Part shown: piece after piece, positions 17,086-26,500 of the stretch | Layout of the letters: the number at the start of each line of letters is the position of its first letter | Numbering within the stretch: position 1 is the stretch's first letter | From: QHCA01 sp003244095 | Lineage (GTDB): Bacteria; Actinomycetota; Actinomycetes; Mycobacteriales; QHCA01 | DNA length: 64,000 nt | Assembly (NCBI GenBank): GCA_038329965.1 | Contig: JBBQNN010000015.1 | Location: 1-64,000 of the forward strand | Reading direction: 5' to 3' | Notes under the pieces: generated by a model | Databases searched by the model: none | Told to the model about the DNA's origin: nothing | The model's input: the letters and a program-made list of their open reading frames with translations, nothing else | Program-made: the position numbers and the translations under genes

Positions 17086-18369
17086 ATGACTGAGCTCTGG
17101 TCGGCACCACAGGCGAACCGTTCGATCGACGCGACGGTGCCCATCCCGGGATCCAAGTCGGTCACCGCCCGAGCCGTCGTCCTGGGCGCGCTGAGCGATA
17201 GCGCCAGCGTGATCCGCGGGCCGCTGGTGGCGCGCGACACCCGGCTGATGATCGACGGCCTGCGCGCCCTCGGTGTCGAGGTGACCGAGAGCGAGGGGGC
17301 CTGGGCCGTCATGCCCGGCGTCCTCGGCGTCCTCGGCGGCCAGGGCACCATCGACGTTGGCAACTCCGGCACCGTCATGCGCTTCCTGCCGCCCGTCGCG
17401 TGCCTGGCCAAGGGAACGATCGGCTTCGACGGCGACCCACGGGCCCGGGAGCGGCCGATGGCCCCCGTCCTGGCCGCCCTCCGGGTGCTGGGTGCCGAGA
17501 TCGACACCAGCGGCGGAGACGTACTGCCGATCACCGTCCACGGCACCGGCCGGCTGCCCGGCGGGGAGGTCACGCTGGACGCATCGCAGTCCTCGCAGTT
17601 CGTCACCGGCCTGCTGCTATCGGCCGCGCGGTTCGACCACGGCGTCGTCGTACGCCATGTCGGCCCGCCGGTGCCGTCGCTGCCGCACGTCGCGATGACC
17701 GTCGCGATGCTGCGGACCGCAGGCGTCGAGGTCGACGACAGCACGCCGTCGGTTTGGGCGGTGCGGCCCGGTCCACTGACCGCCCGCGACACGAGCGTGG
17801 AGCCGGACCTGTCCAACGCCGCGTCCTTCCTCGCCGCGGCACTGGTCACCGGCGGCCGGGTGACCGTGCCGGGCTGGCCGTACGAGACCAGCCAGGGTGG
17901 TGCCGCGCTGCGTGAGCTGCTGGCCGCGATGGGAGCCGATGTCGTCCTCGACGAGCGCGGGCTGACCGTCACGGGTACCGGTGTCGTCCACGGCCTGGAC
18001 GCCGACCTGCACGAGGTCGGCGAGCTGACGCCGGTGCTGGCCGCCGTCGCGGCGCTGGCGGACACGCCGTCGAACCTGCGCGGCGTCGCTCACCTGCGCG
18101 GGCACGAAACCGACCGGCTGGCAGCCCTCGCCGGCGAGCTGACCGGCCTCGGCGCCCGGATCAGCCAGACCGCCGACGGCCTGAGGATCCATCCGGCCCC
18201 GCTGCACGGCGGCGTGTTCGACACCTACGACGACCACCGGCTGGCGACCGCTGCCGCCGTACTCGGCCTCGTGGTGCCCGACGTCCAGGTGGTCGACATC
18301 GCCACGACCGCCAAGACGCTGCCGGACTTCGTCGCGATGTGGACGGCCATGTTGCGGGGCGCGGCCTGA
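17086..18369 (+). CDS. aroA: EPSP synthase AroA
   Basis: 3-phosphoshikimate 1-carboxyvinyltransferase (427 aa), sixth step of the shikimate pathway: it transfers enolpyruvyl from PEP to shikimate-3-phosphate. Marks: PGSKSVTARAVV near residue 21, GNSGTVMRFLPPVA near 91, DGDPRARERPM near 118, and RGHETDRLAALAGEL with YDDHRLATAAAVLGL at the end. I chose ATG 17086 (MTELWSAP) as the first residue that aligns with the family. It diverges from the SRAP gene, with dispersed repeat copy A in the gap. Confidence 0.95.
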   Translation: MTELWSAPQANRSIDATVPIPGSKSVTARAVVLGALSDSASVIRGPLVARDTRLMIDGLRALGVEVTESEGAWAVMPGVLGVLGGQGTIDVGNSGTVMRFLPPVACLAKGTIGFDGDPRARERPMAPVLAALRVLGAEIDTSGGDVLPITVHGTGRLPGGEVTLDASQSSQFVTGLLLSAARFDHGVVVRHVGPPVPSLPHVAMTVAMLRTAGVEVDDSTPSVWAVRPGPLTARDTSVEPDLSNAASFLAAALVTGGRVTVPGWPYETSQGGAALRELLAAMGADVVLDERGLTVTGTGVVHGLDADLHEVGELTPVLAAVAALADTPSNLRGVAHLRGHETDRLAALAGELTGLGARISQTADGLRIHPAPLHGGVFDTYDDHRLATAAAVLGLVVPDVQVVDIATTAKTLPDFVAMWTAMLRGAA

Positions 18370-19352
18370 GCCGTCGCCGCGACCTAGACGAGGACGACGT
18401 CCGGATCCGCCCCGGACGCGGGTCCCGGCCACGCACCCGCACCCGGCCCCAGCACACCGAGGCGGAGTCCGGATTCGTGGTGGCGGTGGACCGTGGCCGG
18501 TTCACCTGCGTCGTCGGTGACCGTACGGTCACCGCCATGCGGGCCCGCGAGATGGGCCGGCGCGCCGTCGTGGTCGGCGATCGAGTCGGGATCGTCGGTG
18601 ACACCTCCGGCGAGGTCGACGCGCTCGCCCGCATCGTGCGGATCGAGCCGCGCGCCACGACCCTGCGCCGCACCGCTGACGACACCGACCCGGTCGAGCG
18701 GGTCGTGGTGGCCAACGCCGACCAGCTCGTCATCGTGACGGCACTGGCCGACCCGCCGCCGCGGACGGGGTTCATCGACCGCTGCCTGGTCGCCGCCTAC
18801 GACGCCGGGCTGGAGCCGTTGCTGTGCCTGACCAAGTCCGACCTGGCCACCCCCGACGCCCTGCTCCAGCTGTACGGCGACCTCAATGTCACGGCCGCCA
18901 CCACGCGGCAGGACGTCGATCCGGTGGCCCTGCGGGAGCGCCTGAGCAACCGGGTGAGCGTGTTCATCGGCCATTCGGGGGTGGGCAAGTCGACGCTGGT
19001 CAACCGGCTGGTCCCCGACGCCTACCGCAGCATCGGCATGGTCAATGTCGTGACCGGCCGCGGCCGGCACACCTCCTCCTCCGCCGTGGCGCTGCCGCTG
19101 CCCGGTGGCGGCTGGGTGGTCGACACGCCCGGTGTCCGTTCGTTCGGGTTGGCCCACGTACGGCCGGCCGATGTGCTGGCCGCCTTCCCGGACCTGGCCG
19201 AGGGCGCCGAGCAGTGCCCGGCCGGCTGCGAACACATGGCCGAGGCGGACGGCTGCACGCTGGATGACTGGGTACGGGCGGGGCACGCGTCGGCGGCCCG
19301 GCTGGAGTCCTACCGCCGCCTCCTCCGGGCGCGGCTGGCCGAGGCCGACTGA
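18339..19352 (+). CDS. rsgA: ribosome small-subunit GTPase RsgA
   Basis: Circularly permuted GTPase that helps mature the 30S subunit. The G motifs come in permuted order: G4 TKSD, then G1 GHSGVGKST, G2-like GRGRHTSSS and G3 DTPGVRS. The zinc knuckle QCPAGCEHMAEADGC follows. A basic N-terminus (IRPGRGSRPRTRTRP) is typical of the actinobacterial form. The frame opens at GTG 18339, inside aroA. Family alignment would allow a start at CTG 18366, overlapping the aroA stop; the GTG gives 337 aa. Coupled with aroA either way. Confidence 0.93.
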   Translation: MDGHVAGRGLSRRRDLDEDDVRIRPGRGSRPRTRTRPQHTEAESGFVVAVDRGRFTCVVGDRTVTAMRAREMGRRAVVVGDRVGIVGDTSGEVDALARIVRIEPRATTLRRTADDTDPVERVVVANADQLVIVTALADPPPRTGFIDRCLVAAYDAGLEPLLCLTKSDLATPDALLQLYGDLNVTAATTRQDVDPVALRERLSNRVSVFIGHSGVGKSTLVNRLVPDAYRSIGMVNVVTGRGRHTSSSAVALPLPGGGWVVDTPGVRSFGLAHVRPADVLAAFPDLAEGAEQCPAGCEHMAEADGCTLDDWVRAGHASAARLESYRRLLRARLAEAD

Positions 19353-19375
19353 GGCCGGCCGAGGCCGCCGCCGCG

Positions 19376-19434
19376 GTGATCATGCACGGTTGCGGGGTGT
19401 TCTCGGCCCGTCGCCCGCATCCGTGCATGATCAC
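19376..19434. repeat. long inverted repeat, GTGATCATGCACGG type
   Basis: Left arm GTGATCATGCACGGTTGCGG (19376-19395) pairs with the right arm 19415-19434 at 19 of 20 positions, across a 19-nt loop. It lies between the convergent ends of rsgA and the DUF2087 gene. It may act as a two-way terminator, but the length and near-perfect arms also fit a small non-autonomous mobile or REP element. Confidence 0.75.
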
Positions 19435-19444
19435 GAATGTGACG

Positions 19445-19479
19445 GGGTCGTCGGGTCGTCGGGTCGTCGGGTCGTCGGG
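19445..19479. repeat. 8-bp tandem repeat (GGGTCGTC x4)
   Basis: Four perfect copies of GGGTCGTC plus GGG, ending directly at the stop codon of the DUF2087 gene. Such a tract can change copy number by slippage. Being just outside the coding frame, it would not alter the protein. Confidence 0.85.
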
Positions 19480-20013
19480 CTAGACGATCACCGGGCCACC
19501 GCTGCGCCAGTAGAACCCTGCCTCCCGGCTCAGCAGGTGCTCGTCGACCAGGTAGCGCCGCAGTGCCGCGAAGTCGGGATACCAGGCACGCAGGAGGGCG
19601 TTGACCTCGCGCTCCGGATAGCGCATGCCGGGCTCGAAGGTCATGGCGACGTGCTCGAGCACCTTCAGCCGCTTGCCGTGGCTGGTCGGGATGCTGAGCA
19701 GCCGGCCGTCCACCAGGAACCGCCGCAGCACGGCATCGACCTCGGGATCGCCCGTCGGCGCGTCCCCAGCGGGCCTGGGGGCGGCGGCCCGGGCCGCGTT
19801 CTTGAAAGCCTCGGTGTGCAGCACGAGCCGACCGTCGACTGTGCTCACCAGGCCGCCGGCCTCGAGGCGGACCAGCGCCTGCGTCGTCGTACGCGGGTCC
19901 AGCCGTGCCTGGTCGGCGACCTCGGCCACGGTCACGGCGCCGAGGGCCAATGCGGCCACCACCCGCAGCCGGTCGGGTTCGGAGAGCAGCCCGGCGAGAT
20001 CTGCGGCGTTCAC
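19480..20013 (-). CDS. DUF2087 protein with ArsR-like HTH
   Basis: A 177-aa protein. The first 80 residues form a winged-helix domain (LLSEPDRLRVVAALALG, then ADQARLDPRTTTQALVRLE). The C-terminal half (ATFEPG-like stretch, YPEREVNALLRAWYPDFAALRRYLVDEHLLSREAG) is the DUF2087 domain, usually found with DNA-binding regions. It is probably a transcription factor; targets unknown. The start is GTG 20013, the only good start before the family sequence. It diverges from hisN, 51 bp away. Confidence 0.85.
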   Translation of the reverse strand: MNAADLAGLLSEPDRLRVVAALALGAVTVAEVADQARLDPRTTTQALVRLEAGGLVSTVDGRLVLHTEAFKNAARAAAPRPAGDAPTGDPEVDAVLRRFLVDGRLLSIPTSHGKRLKVLEHVAMTFEPGMRYPEREVNALLRAWYPDFAALRRYLVDEHLLSREAGFYWRSGGPVIV

Positions 20014-20064
20014 CCGCTCGCTCCATGGTCCGACACGTGCATGCGCCGACGGTACTGTCCACGC

Positions 20065-20862
20065 ATGTACGACGACGATCTTGGGGTGGCGCACGTCCTC
20101 GCCGACGCCGCGGACTCGGTGACGATGGCGCGTTTCAAGGCCCTCGACCTGCAGGTCAAGACCAAGCCGGACATGACTCCGGTCTCCGACGCCGACCAGC
20201 GCGCGGAGGAGGCGATCCGGTCCACCCTCAAGCGGGCCCGGCCGCGCGACGCGGTCATCGGCGAGGAGTACGGCAGCAGCGGCCAGGGCGCCCGCCAGTG
20301 GGTGATCGACCCGATCGACGGCACCAAGAGCTACATCCGGGGGGTGCCGGTCTGGGCCACCCTGATCGGCCTGCTCGACCACGGCGAGGCGGTGCTCGGC
20401 GTCGTGTCGGCGCCGGCGCTGGGCCGGCGGTGGTGGGCCGGGCGAGGCAGCGGCGCGTGGACCGGCCGCAACCGCTCGCAGGCCACCCGGTGCCAGGTGT
20501 CGCATGTCGGTGCGCTGTCCGACGCGTCGTTGTCGTACTCCAGCCTGGCCTCGTGGGACGAGGCGGGCCGGCTCGAGTCGTTCCTCGAGCTGACCGCCGC
20601 GGTGTGGCGGACGCGGGCATACGGCGACTTCTGGTCGCACGTCCTGGTCGCCGACGGCGCCGTGGACATCTCCTGCGAGCCGGTCGGCCTGGCCCTGCAC
20701 GATCTGGTGGCGCTGCAGCCGATCGTCGAGGAGGCCGGCGGGCGGTTCACTGACCTGGTCGGTGCGGCGCGCCCCGACCGCGGCAGCGTCGTGTGCACCA
20801 ACGGCATCCTGCACGACGACGTCCTCGCCGCCCTGGCCTCACGACCGCGCCTACTTGACTGA
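20065..20862 (+). CDS. hisN: histidinol-phosphatase HisN
   Basis: Inositol-monophosphatase-fold enzyme (265 aa) of the HisN type, which dephosphorylates histidinol phosphate in actinobacteria. Metal-binding motifs are GEEYG near residue 68 and DPIDGTKSYIRG near 84; the second metal site region is ALHDLVALQPIVEEAGG. It starts at ATG 20065. Its 3' end overlaps by 12 bp, tail to tail, with the lipid kinase gene on the other strand. Confidence 0.9.
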   Translation: MYDDDLGVAHVLADAADSVTMARFKALDLQVKTKPDMTPVSDADQRAEEAIRSTLKRARPRDAVIGEEYGSSGQGARQWVIDPIDGTKSYIRGVPVWATLIGLLDHGEAVLGVVSAPALGRRWWAGRGSGAWTGRNRSQATRCQVSHVGALSDASLSYSSLASWDEAGRLESFLELTAAVWRTRAYGDFWSHVLVADGAVDISCEPVGLALHDLVALQPIVEEAGGRFTDLVGAARPDRGSVVCTNGILHDDVLAALASRPRLLD

Positions 20863-21726
20863 GGGCACGCAGATCACGACGGCTCCGGGCTCGATCTGGA
20901 CCAGCATCCGCGTGGTCTCGCCGCGGACGTCACCGTCGAGTTCATAGGGCTGCGGCGTGTTGCTCTCCACGAGGACGCGCCGGCCGCGCATGGTGTCCAT
21001 GTGTCTGGGATGCGGGCGGCGGATCGCGACCCGCCACGCCACGGCGATCCACTCGACCGTCGCCCGGGGCTTGATCACCACGACGTCGAGCCAGCCGTCG
21101 TCGGGCACCGCGTACGGCAGTAGGGGCAGCCCGCCCTGCAGCTTGCCGACGTTGCCCACGAGGACCGTCCGGGCGCGGCTGCGCCGAGGCGGCTGGTCGT
21201 CGACGGTGAGCGTGCAGTCGAATCCCCGCTTGGGCAGGTTGGACAGGCCCGACGCGACGTAGGCCGCCGGGCCGACCCGGGCCTTGGCCTGCTCGGAGGT
21301 GTCGCGCAACATGGCGGCGTCGAATCCGATACCGGCCATGACAGCGAACCGCTCGTCGCCTACCGCCCCCAGGTCGATCCGGCGCCGGGTGCCGTGGACG
21401 GCGACGTGCGCGCTGTCGGCCAGCCCGAGGGGGATGTCGAGGTTGCGAGCGAGCAGATTGCCCGTGCCACCAGGGATGATCGCCAGCGGCACGTCGCTGC
21501 CCGCCATGCCGGTCACACATGCCTTGACCGTCCCGTCGCCGCCCCAGGCGAGCACCAGGTCGGCCCCGGCTTCCACCGCGGCGCGCGACTGCCCGACGCC
21601 GGCGTCCTCGGCAGTCGTCTCGTCGAACTTCACCGCCGTTACGCCCTCATGGACCAGGGCACGTTCGAGGACCGGATACTGGTCGGGACCGACCTTCGTG
21701 GGGTTCACCACTACGACGCACGTCAC
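20851..21726 (-). CDS. diacylglycerol/lipid kinase (YegS/DgkB-like)
   Basis: A 291-aa lipid kinase of the DAGK catalytic family. VVVNPTKVG opens the fold, WGGDGTVKACVTGMAG near residue 62 is the ATP-binding GGDGT motif, and IPGGTGNLLARNLDIP follows. The C-terminal beta domain ends in QIEPGAVVICVP. It phosphorylates diacylglycerol or a related lipid. GTG 21726 overlaps the stop of the PAP2 phosphatase gene. A lipid kinase and a lipid phosphatase are thus co-translated, pointing to lipid phosphate recycling. Confidence 0.9.
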   Translation of the reverse strand: MTCVVVVNPTKVGPDQYPVLERALVHEGVTAVKFDETTAEDAGVGQSRAAVEAGADLVLAWGGDGTVKACVTGMAGSDVPLAIIPGGTGNLLARNLDIPLGLADSAHVAVHGTRRRIDLGAVGDERFAVMAGIGFDAAMLRDTSEQAKARVGPAAYVASGLSNLPKRGFDCTLTVDDQPPRRSRARTVLVGNVGKLQGGLPLLPYAVPDDGWLDVVVIKPRATVEWIAVAWRVAIRRPHPRHMDTMRGRRVLVESNTPQPYELDGDVRGETTRMLVQIEPGAVVICVPSVK

Positions 21727-22439
21727 GCCCGCGTCCTCGCGCGGGCCGGGGCTTTTCCCAGTGGGTAGACCTTCATGAGCCAGGTCAGCCACAGCACGCC
21801 GAGGACACCGCCGGCCAGGACGTCCGTCGGGAAGTGCATCCCGCGATAGAGCCGGCCGACGGCTACGAGGACGGGCAGGGCGCCCGCGACAACCCACATC
21901 AGGCGCCGAACGTTACGGCGTCGGATCAGGACGCCGCACAGCAGTGCGATACCCCCGTAGACACACACCGCCGCGGCGGTGTGGCCGGAGGGGAAGCTCG
22001 ACGTCGGCGGGCTCGCATCGAGACGTACCACAGCCGGCCGGTGCCGATCGACGATGCTGGTGACGGCGAGGAACGTCAGCACCTCACCCGCGACGGCGGC
22101 AACGAGGAACAGCGGCTCACGCAGTCGCCGTACCGCCAGGAAGACACCGACCGCGACGACGGCGGTCAGGACGGCCACCGTGATCGTGTCGGCGAAATAG
22201 ACCACCACGAGCGTCACGGTGTTGCCGGTGCCGCTGCGGTGTCCGGCGAAATACCTGTCGACGGATCCGTCGGCCCGGCCGAAGCGGCTGTGCACCCAGA
22301 AATGCACGATCAACTCGCCGAGGCCCACGAACAGCGCCCACAGGACGATCGCGCCGGCCAGCAGCAGACCGACGACGCGACCCACCTCGGCGAATCGGCC
22401 GCCGCGAGCAGCGGGCGGTCGGGCGGTAGACATGCTCAT
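21723..22439 (-). CDS. PAP2-family membrane phosphatase
   Basis: A 238-aa membrane phosphatase with six helices. The three-part PAP2 active site is present: the first part around SIVDRHRPAV, then SFPSGHT near residue 150, then RLYRGMHFPTDVLAG near 195. It could act on phosphatidic acid, phosphatidylglycerol phosphate or undecaprenyl diphosphate. The start is ATG 22439, with ATG 22433 two codons later as an alternative. It is the first gene of a pair with the lipid kinase. Confidence 0.88.
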   Translation of the reverse strand: MSMSTARPPAARGGRFAEVGRVVGLLLAGAIVLWALFVGLGELIVHFWVHSRFGRADGSVDRYFAGHRSGTGNTVTLVVVYFADTITVAVLTAVVAVGVFLAVRRLREPLFLVAAVAGEVLTFLAVTSIVDRHRPAVVRLDASPPTSSFPSGHTAAAVCVYGGIALLCGVLIRRRNVRRLMWVVAGALPVLVAVGRLYRGMHFPTDVLAGGVLGVLWLTWLMKVYPLGKAPARARTRA

Positions 22440-22467
22440 GACTTCGGAGCATGCCCTATAGATGGCG

Positions 22468-23028
22468 TCAGCCTGGCTGTTGAGCCCGAACTGCGGCCAG
22501 CAATCGGGTCTCGAGTGCGGCCAGGTCACCCTTGGTCGCCCCTTTGTCCTCATCGTTCTGCCGTACGACAATCGTCCCGCCGGGCTCCATCGTGGCGTCG
22601 GCGACCTGGTCGAGGGCGTCAGCGCCCTGCCGGTGCAGCGCTTCCTCGAGGTCGGGCCGCCGCAGGCCGAGCCGGCGGAGCGCGCGTTCGTCCACCCGCC
22701 CGGCTCGTATCAGCGCGGTCGGCCGCCCCTCGAACACCGCGATCGAGGCGGCGTTGCGGCCGACCAGCCGGACCACCGCGGTGTTCAGGGCGATCAGTAC
22801 GAAGGCCCCGAGCAGGCCGCCGACCAGGCTGTTGTCGCTGCCGATCACGGCGTTCTGCAGGACGTTGGACAGCAGCAGCATGACGACGAGGTCGAAGCTG
22901 TTCAGCTGGGCCAGCTCCCGCTTGCCGAACACCCGCAGCAGCAACGCCATCCCGCCGTAGACCGCGACCGTGCGGAGGATCTTCTCGGCGACCGGGATGC
23001 CCATGGTGAACAGATGGTGGAAGATCAT
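22468..23028 (-). CDS. DUF421/YetF-like membrane protein
   Basis: A 186-aa protein with three N-terminal helices (about 15-95) and a soluble C-terminal DUF421 domain. KRELAQLNSFDLVVMLLLSN is the family signature; EGRPTALIRAGRVDERALRRLGL begins the soluble part. These proteins are known from spores and envelopes, but their role is not established. It starts at ATG 23028, diverging from the DUF2505 gene. Confidence 0.85.
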   Translation of the reverse strand: MIFHHLFTMGIPVAEKILRTVAVYGGMALLLRVFGKRELAQLNSFDLVVMLLLSNVLQNAVIGSDNSLVGGLLGAFVLIALNTAVVRLVGRNAASIAVFEGRPTALIRAGRVDERALRRLGLRRPDLEEALHRQGADALDQVADATMEPGGTIVVRQNDEDKGATKGDLAALETRLLAAVRAQQPG

Positions 23029-23075
23029 GCCGAGTATTCTCCGCCCACCATTCGCCAGCAGGGAGATGTCTGCGC

Positions 23076-23558
23076 ATGCGTGTCGAGCACGACTACGACG
23101 TGGCGCCCGGCGCGCTGCTCGCGGTCCTCACCGATGCGGCCTACCTCGCCGCGCGCAGTGCCCGCTACGGCGGCAACGGCGACCCGGAGGTGGTCCGGTC
23201 GGCCGCGGAGGTGGTGGTCACGGTCGCGCGTCAGCTCCCGGTCGATGCGGTGCCGGCGCCGTTCCGGCGATTCGCCGGCACCGGGGAGCTGGTGCAGACC
23301 GACACCTGGTCGGAGCTCTCCGGCGACCCGGTCCGCGGCACCTGGACGATCGACCCCGGTGACAGCCCGCTGCGCCTGGCGGGCACCCATGAGATCGCCG
23401 CGACGGGCACCGGCTGCCGCTACACCGTCACGGCCGATGTCGAGGTGAAGATCCGCTTCATCGGCGGGCAGGTGGAGACGCTGGTCCGCCGGCAGCTCGA
23501 GGAGCTGGTCGCCAAGGAGCAGGAGTTCGCCGAGACCTGGCTCGCCGACCACGCCTAG
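23076..23558 (+). CDS. DUF2505 protein
   Basis: A 160-aa protein matching DUF2505, an actinobacterial family with an SRPBCC-like (START-type) fold. It opens with the typical YDVAPGALLAVLTDAAYLAAR and ends with a helix region (VETLVRRQLEELVAKEQEFAETWL). Such folds bind lipids or other hydrophobic ligands; nothing here shows which. It starts at ATG 23076. The stop overlaps tail to tail with the large VWD gene. Confidence 0.82.
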   Translation: MRVEHDYDVAPGALLAVLTDAAYLAARSARYGGNGDPEVVRSAAEVVVTVARQLPVDAVPAPFRRFAGTGELVQTDTWSELSGDPVRGTWTIDPGDSPLRLAGTHEIAATGTGCRYTVTADVEVKIRFIGGQVETLVRRQLEELVAKEQEFAETWLADHA

Positions 23559-26500
23559 GACTTCAGCCGCAGCCGGGTCACGCCCGTCGCCACCTCTGCC
23601 GGGTTCACCTCCAGGGTGTACTGACCCGTGGTCGGCAGTGCGGTGGCGTCGATCCGGCCCTGGCCGTCGATGACACAGCCGCTGTTGACGACACTTCCGC
23701 CAGGATCCAGCAGGAGCAGGACACCGCACTGGTCGGGCAGCGTCGAGGCAGCCGCCACCGCGGTCACCTTCTGCCCTGCCGTGCCAGCGAACGTGAAGCG
23801 AGCCACCGCGCCCGGCTGTTCGATCTTCGCCGTGACCTCGGGGCCGTTCACGCCGATGGCTCCTCGCTGGTCGGTGACGGTGATCAGCCGCAGCTGCGCG
23901 TCACCGGTCGCGCGTTCGCCGGGGTCCACGACGATCACATACGTCCCGGCCACGGTGAGCCCGGTCGCGTCGATCAGCCCCCGCCCGTTGATGACGCAGC
24001 CCGCGTTGAGGGTCGCACCCGTCGGGTCCTTCAGCTCCAGGACGCCGCAGAGGTCGGGCAGCGTCGACGAGGGCACGGCCAAGAGCACGTGCTGCCCGGC
24101 GGCGGCCGAGAAGCTGAACCGGGCGATCCCGCCGGGATCGGCGATGCTCGCCGTGATCTCCGGACCGTCCGGGGCGATCGTGCCGGACTGGTCGGTCACG
24201 GTGATCACCCGCAGCCGAGCCTGCCCGGTCGCCGCCCCAGCGGGGTCCAGGACGACCGCGTACTGACCCGCCGCCGTCAGCGTCGTCGCGTCGATCAGCC
24301 CCCGGCCGCTGATGATGCAGCCGAAATTGACGGTGCTGCCCGTCGGGCCACGCAGCAGCACGACGTTGCACTCGTCCGGCAGTGTCGACGAGTCGATGTC
24401 CACGAACACCCGCTGCCCGGCCGATCCGGAGAACAGTAGCCGGGCGGTCGCTCCTGGCGTGCCGATCGTCAGGGTCGCCCCCGTACCCCTCAGGAACGTC
24501 GTCTGGGTGTTGCCCGAATTGATCGCGAAGGCCGGCAGGCCGGTCTGGGCGACATCGAGGATGCAATCCTGCAGAACGTTGGGATCGGTGACCCCGGCCG
24601 CCGCGCACACGGCCCGCGCCCCGTCGCGTTGCGCTCCCGGCAGCTGGTCGGCCGTCAACGCGCGGTCGGGGAACGACCGGTCGGTGAAGGTCGCGGTGCT
24701 CTGGCCGGGGCGGTAGTCGAACAGGGATTCGGCCTGGCTGATCCGCCAGCTCTCGCCGAAGGTCCGGTAGAGCTTGTCGAACGCCGGCGGCTGCGGCACC
24801 ACCGCACCCCCGCGGGTGCTGAGCTCGTTCTTCGGGTTGCCGTCGAAATTGCCGAGCAGGCCGCTCACCTTTCCCTTGCGGCCGGCGACCAGGTCGACGT
24901 AGAGCCGGATGCCGTACGCACCGATCGGGTCGAGCTGGGCCGCCGAGCCGTCCGGCCAGCGCACGACGTAGGCGTCGGCGCCGAACGGGATCGAGGACAC
25001 CTGCCGGACCAGGGTGCCGCCGCCGGGCAGCCTGCGTTCGCCCCGCTGCATGGCCGTCGCCTGACCGGCCACCCGCACCGCGATGTCACTGCCGCTCAGG
25101 GCGAACCCGAGCCGGTCGGCACCCACCTTGATGGCAACCGCGGTGTTGACCGACACCGTCCGCAAGTCCTGCAGGCCGGCCTGCCGGGTCTGGATGACGA
25201 GGTCGCGGCTGGGCGAGGTGACCGCGACGAACTCCCCGACCGCCTGGAAGTCGTAGCGGAACTGGTCGAACGTCGTCAGATGCGGGTCGCCGTTCGTGGT
25301 CCCGCACGACCCGCCGGCGCTGCCCTCGCTGAAACACACCGGCGGCGGCCCCGTCGGCGTGTTGTCCGCCTTCTTGTCGCAGTCGGACAGCTTGTCCGGC
25401 ACCTTGACGCCCTTGTACTCCGTGCGCGGCAGCAGCGGGGGCTGACGACTGGCGCGGTACTTGTTCTCGGCGATCGTCGCCCGCATCTCCTCCTTCGGTA
25501 CGCCACCGCAGTCGCCCTGGGCGGTGCTGCGGCTGCTGAAGCCGGAGGCGTGCACCAGCTCGTGGTAAAGGGCGGCGCACGGGTCACGCGGCACTCCGTC
25601 GCCGTAGGGCTCCTCGGAGAAGGGGTTCCACACGATCACCGACGAGCCCTTGCCCTGCGGCGACAGGGGCGTATCGAACGTTTCGGAGTCGCTGTCCGAC
25701 GACGGCGCCTTCCTGACCTGTACGCGAGGAGTCTTGGGATTGTTGAGCCTGCCCATGATGTGCTCGGGGTCACCGCCCGGCGCGGCGAACCCGGCCAGGC
25801 AGCCCGCGGCGGCATCGGCGAAGTCGCGGCTCTTGCTCGACGTGTCGACCACCACCTTGGCGTCGGCCCGGCGCATCCCGACGGCCGGCAGCGCGACGGC
25901 CACCGCGAGGACGATCACGACGGCCGACACCGGGCGGCGGTGCCCGCGCAGGACGAGCAGGACCACCGCGGCGCCGGCGAGCGCCACGCCGGCGACCAGC
26001 GCGAGCAGCAACCACGGCGACCGCGACGAGGAGCCGGGCCGGCCCACGGTGAAGGTCACGGTCGCCACGTTGCTGGCCGCGGCACACAGTGACGGCGCGG
26101 TGTCGGTGACCCGGGGCACCTCGTACGTCGCCGACACGACGTAGCGCCCGGGGCCGTGAACCGGCCAGATCGAGGTGAGCCCGTCGCCGCCGGGCAACGG
26201 GCTGACGGCGAGCAGGGACAGGTCCTTGCCGGACGGGTCGAGCGGCGTCGCGTCCGACCGGATCGTCACCCCGCTGCCCGGCTCGGCGGTCCGCAGGGAA
26301 CGACGAATCGACGTGTCGAGGCCGTCGAGGTAGTAGCTGTGGGCGAGCAGGGGCATCTGCGCGCGACCGTTGCGCGTTACACCGGTGATCCGCAGCGGGC
26401 CCTCCGGTGTCGCGGCCAGGCGGCAGGCCGCGGATCCGCGGTTGGTCACCCGGTAGGTCAGGGGGATCGACTCGCCGGGTACGTAGCCCGACTTGGGTAC

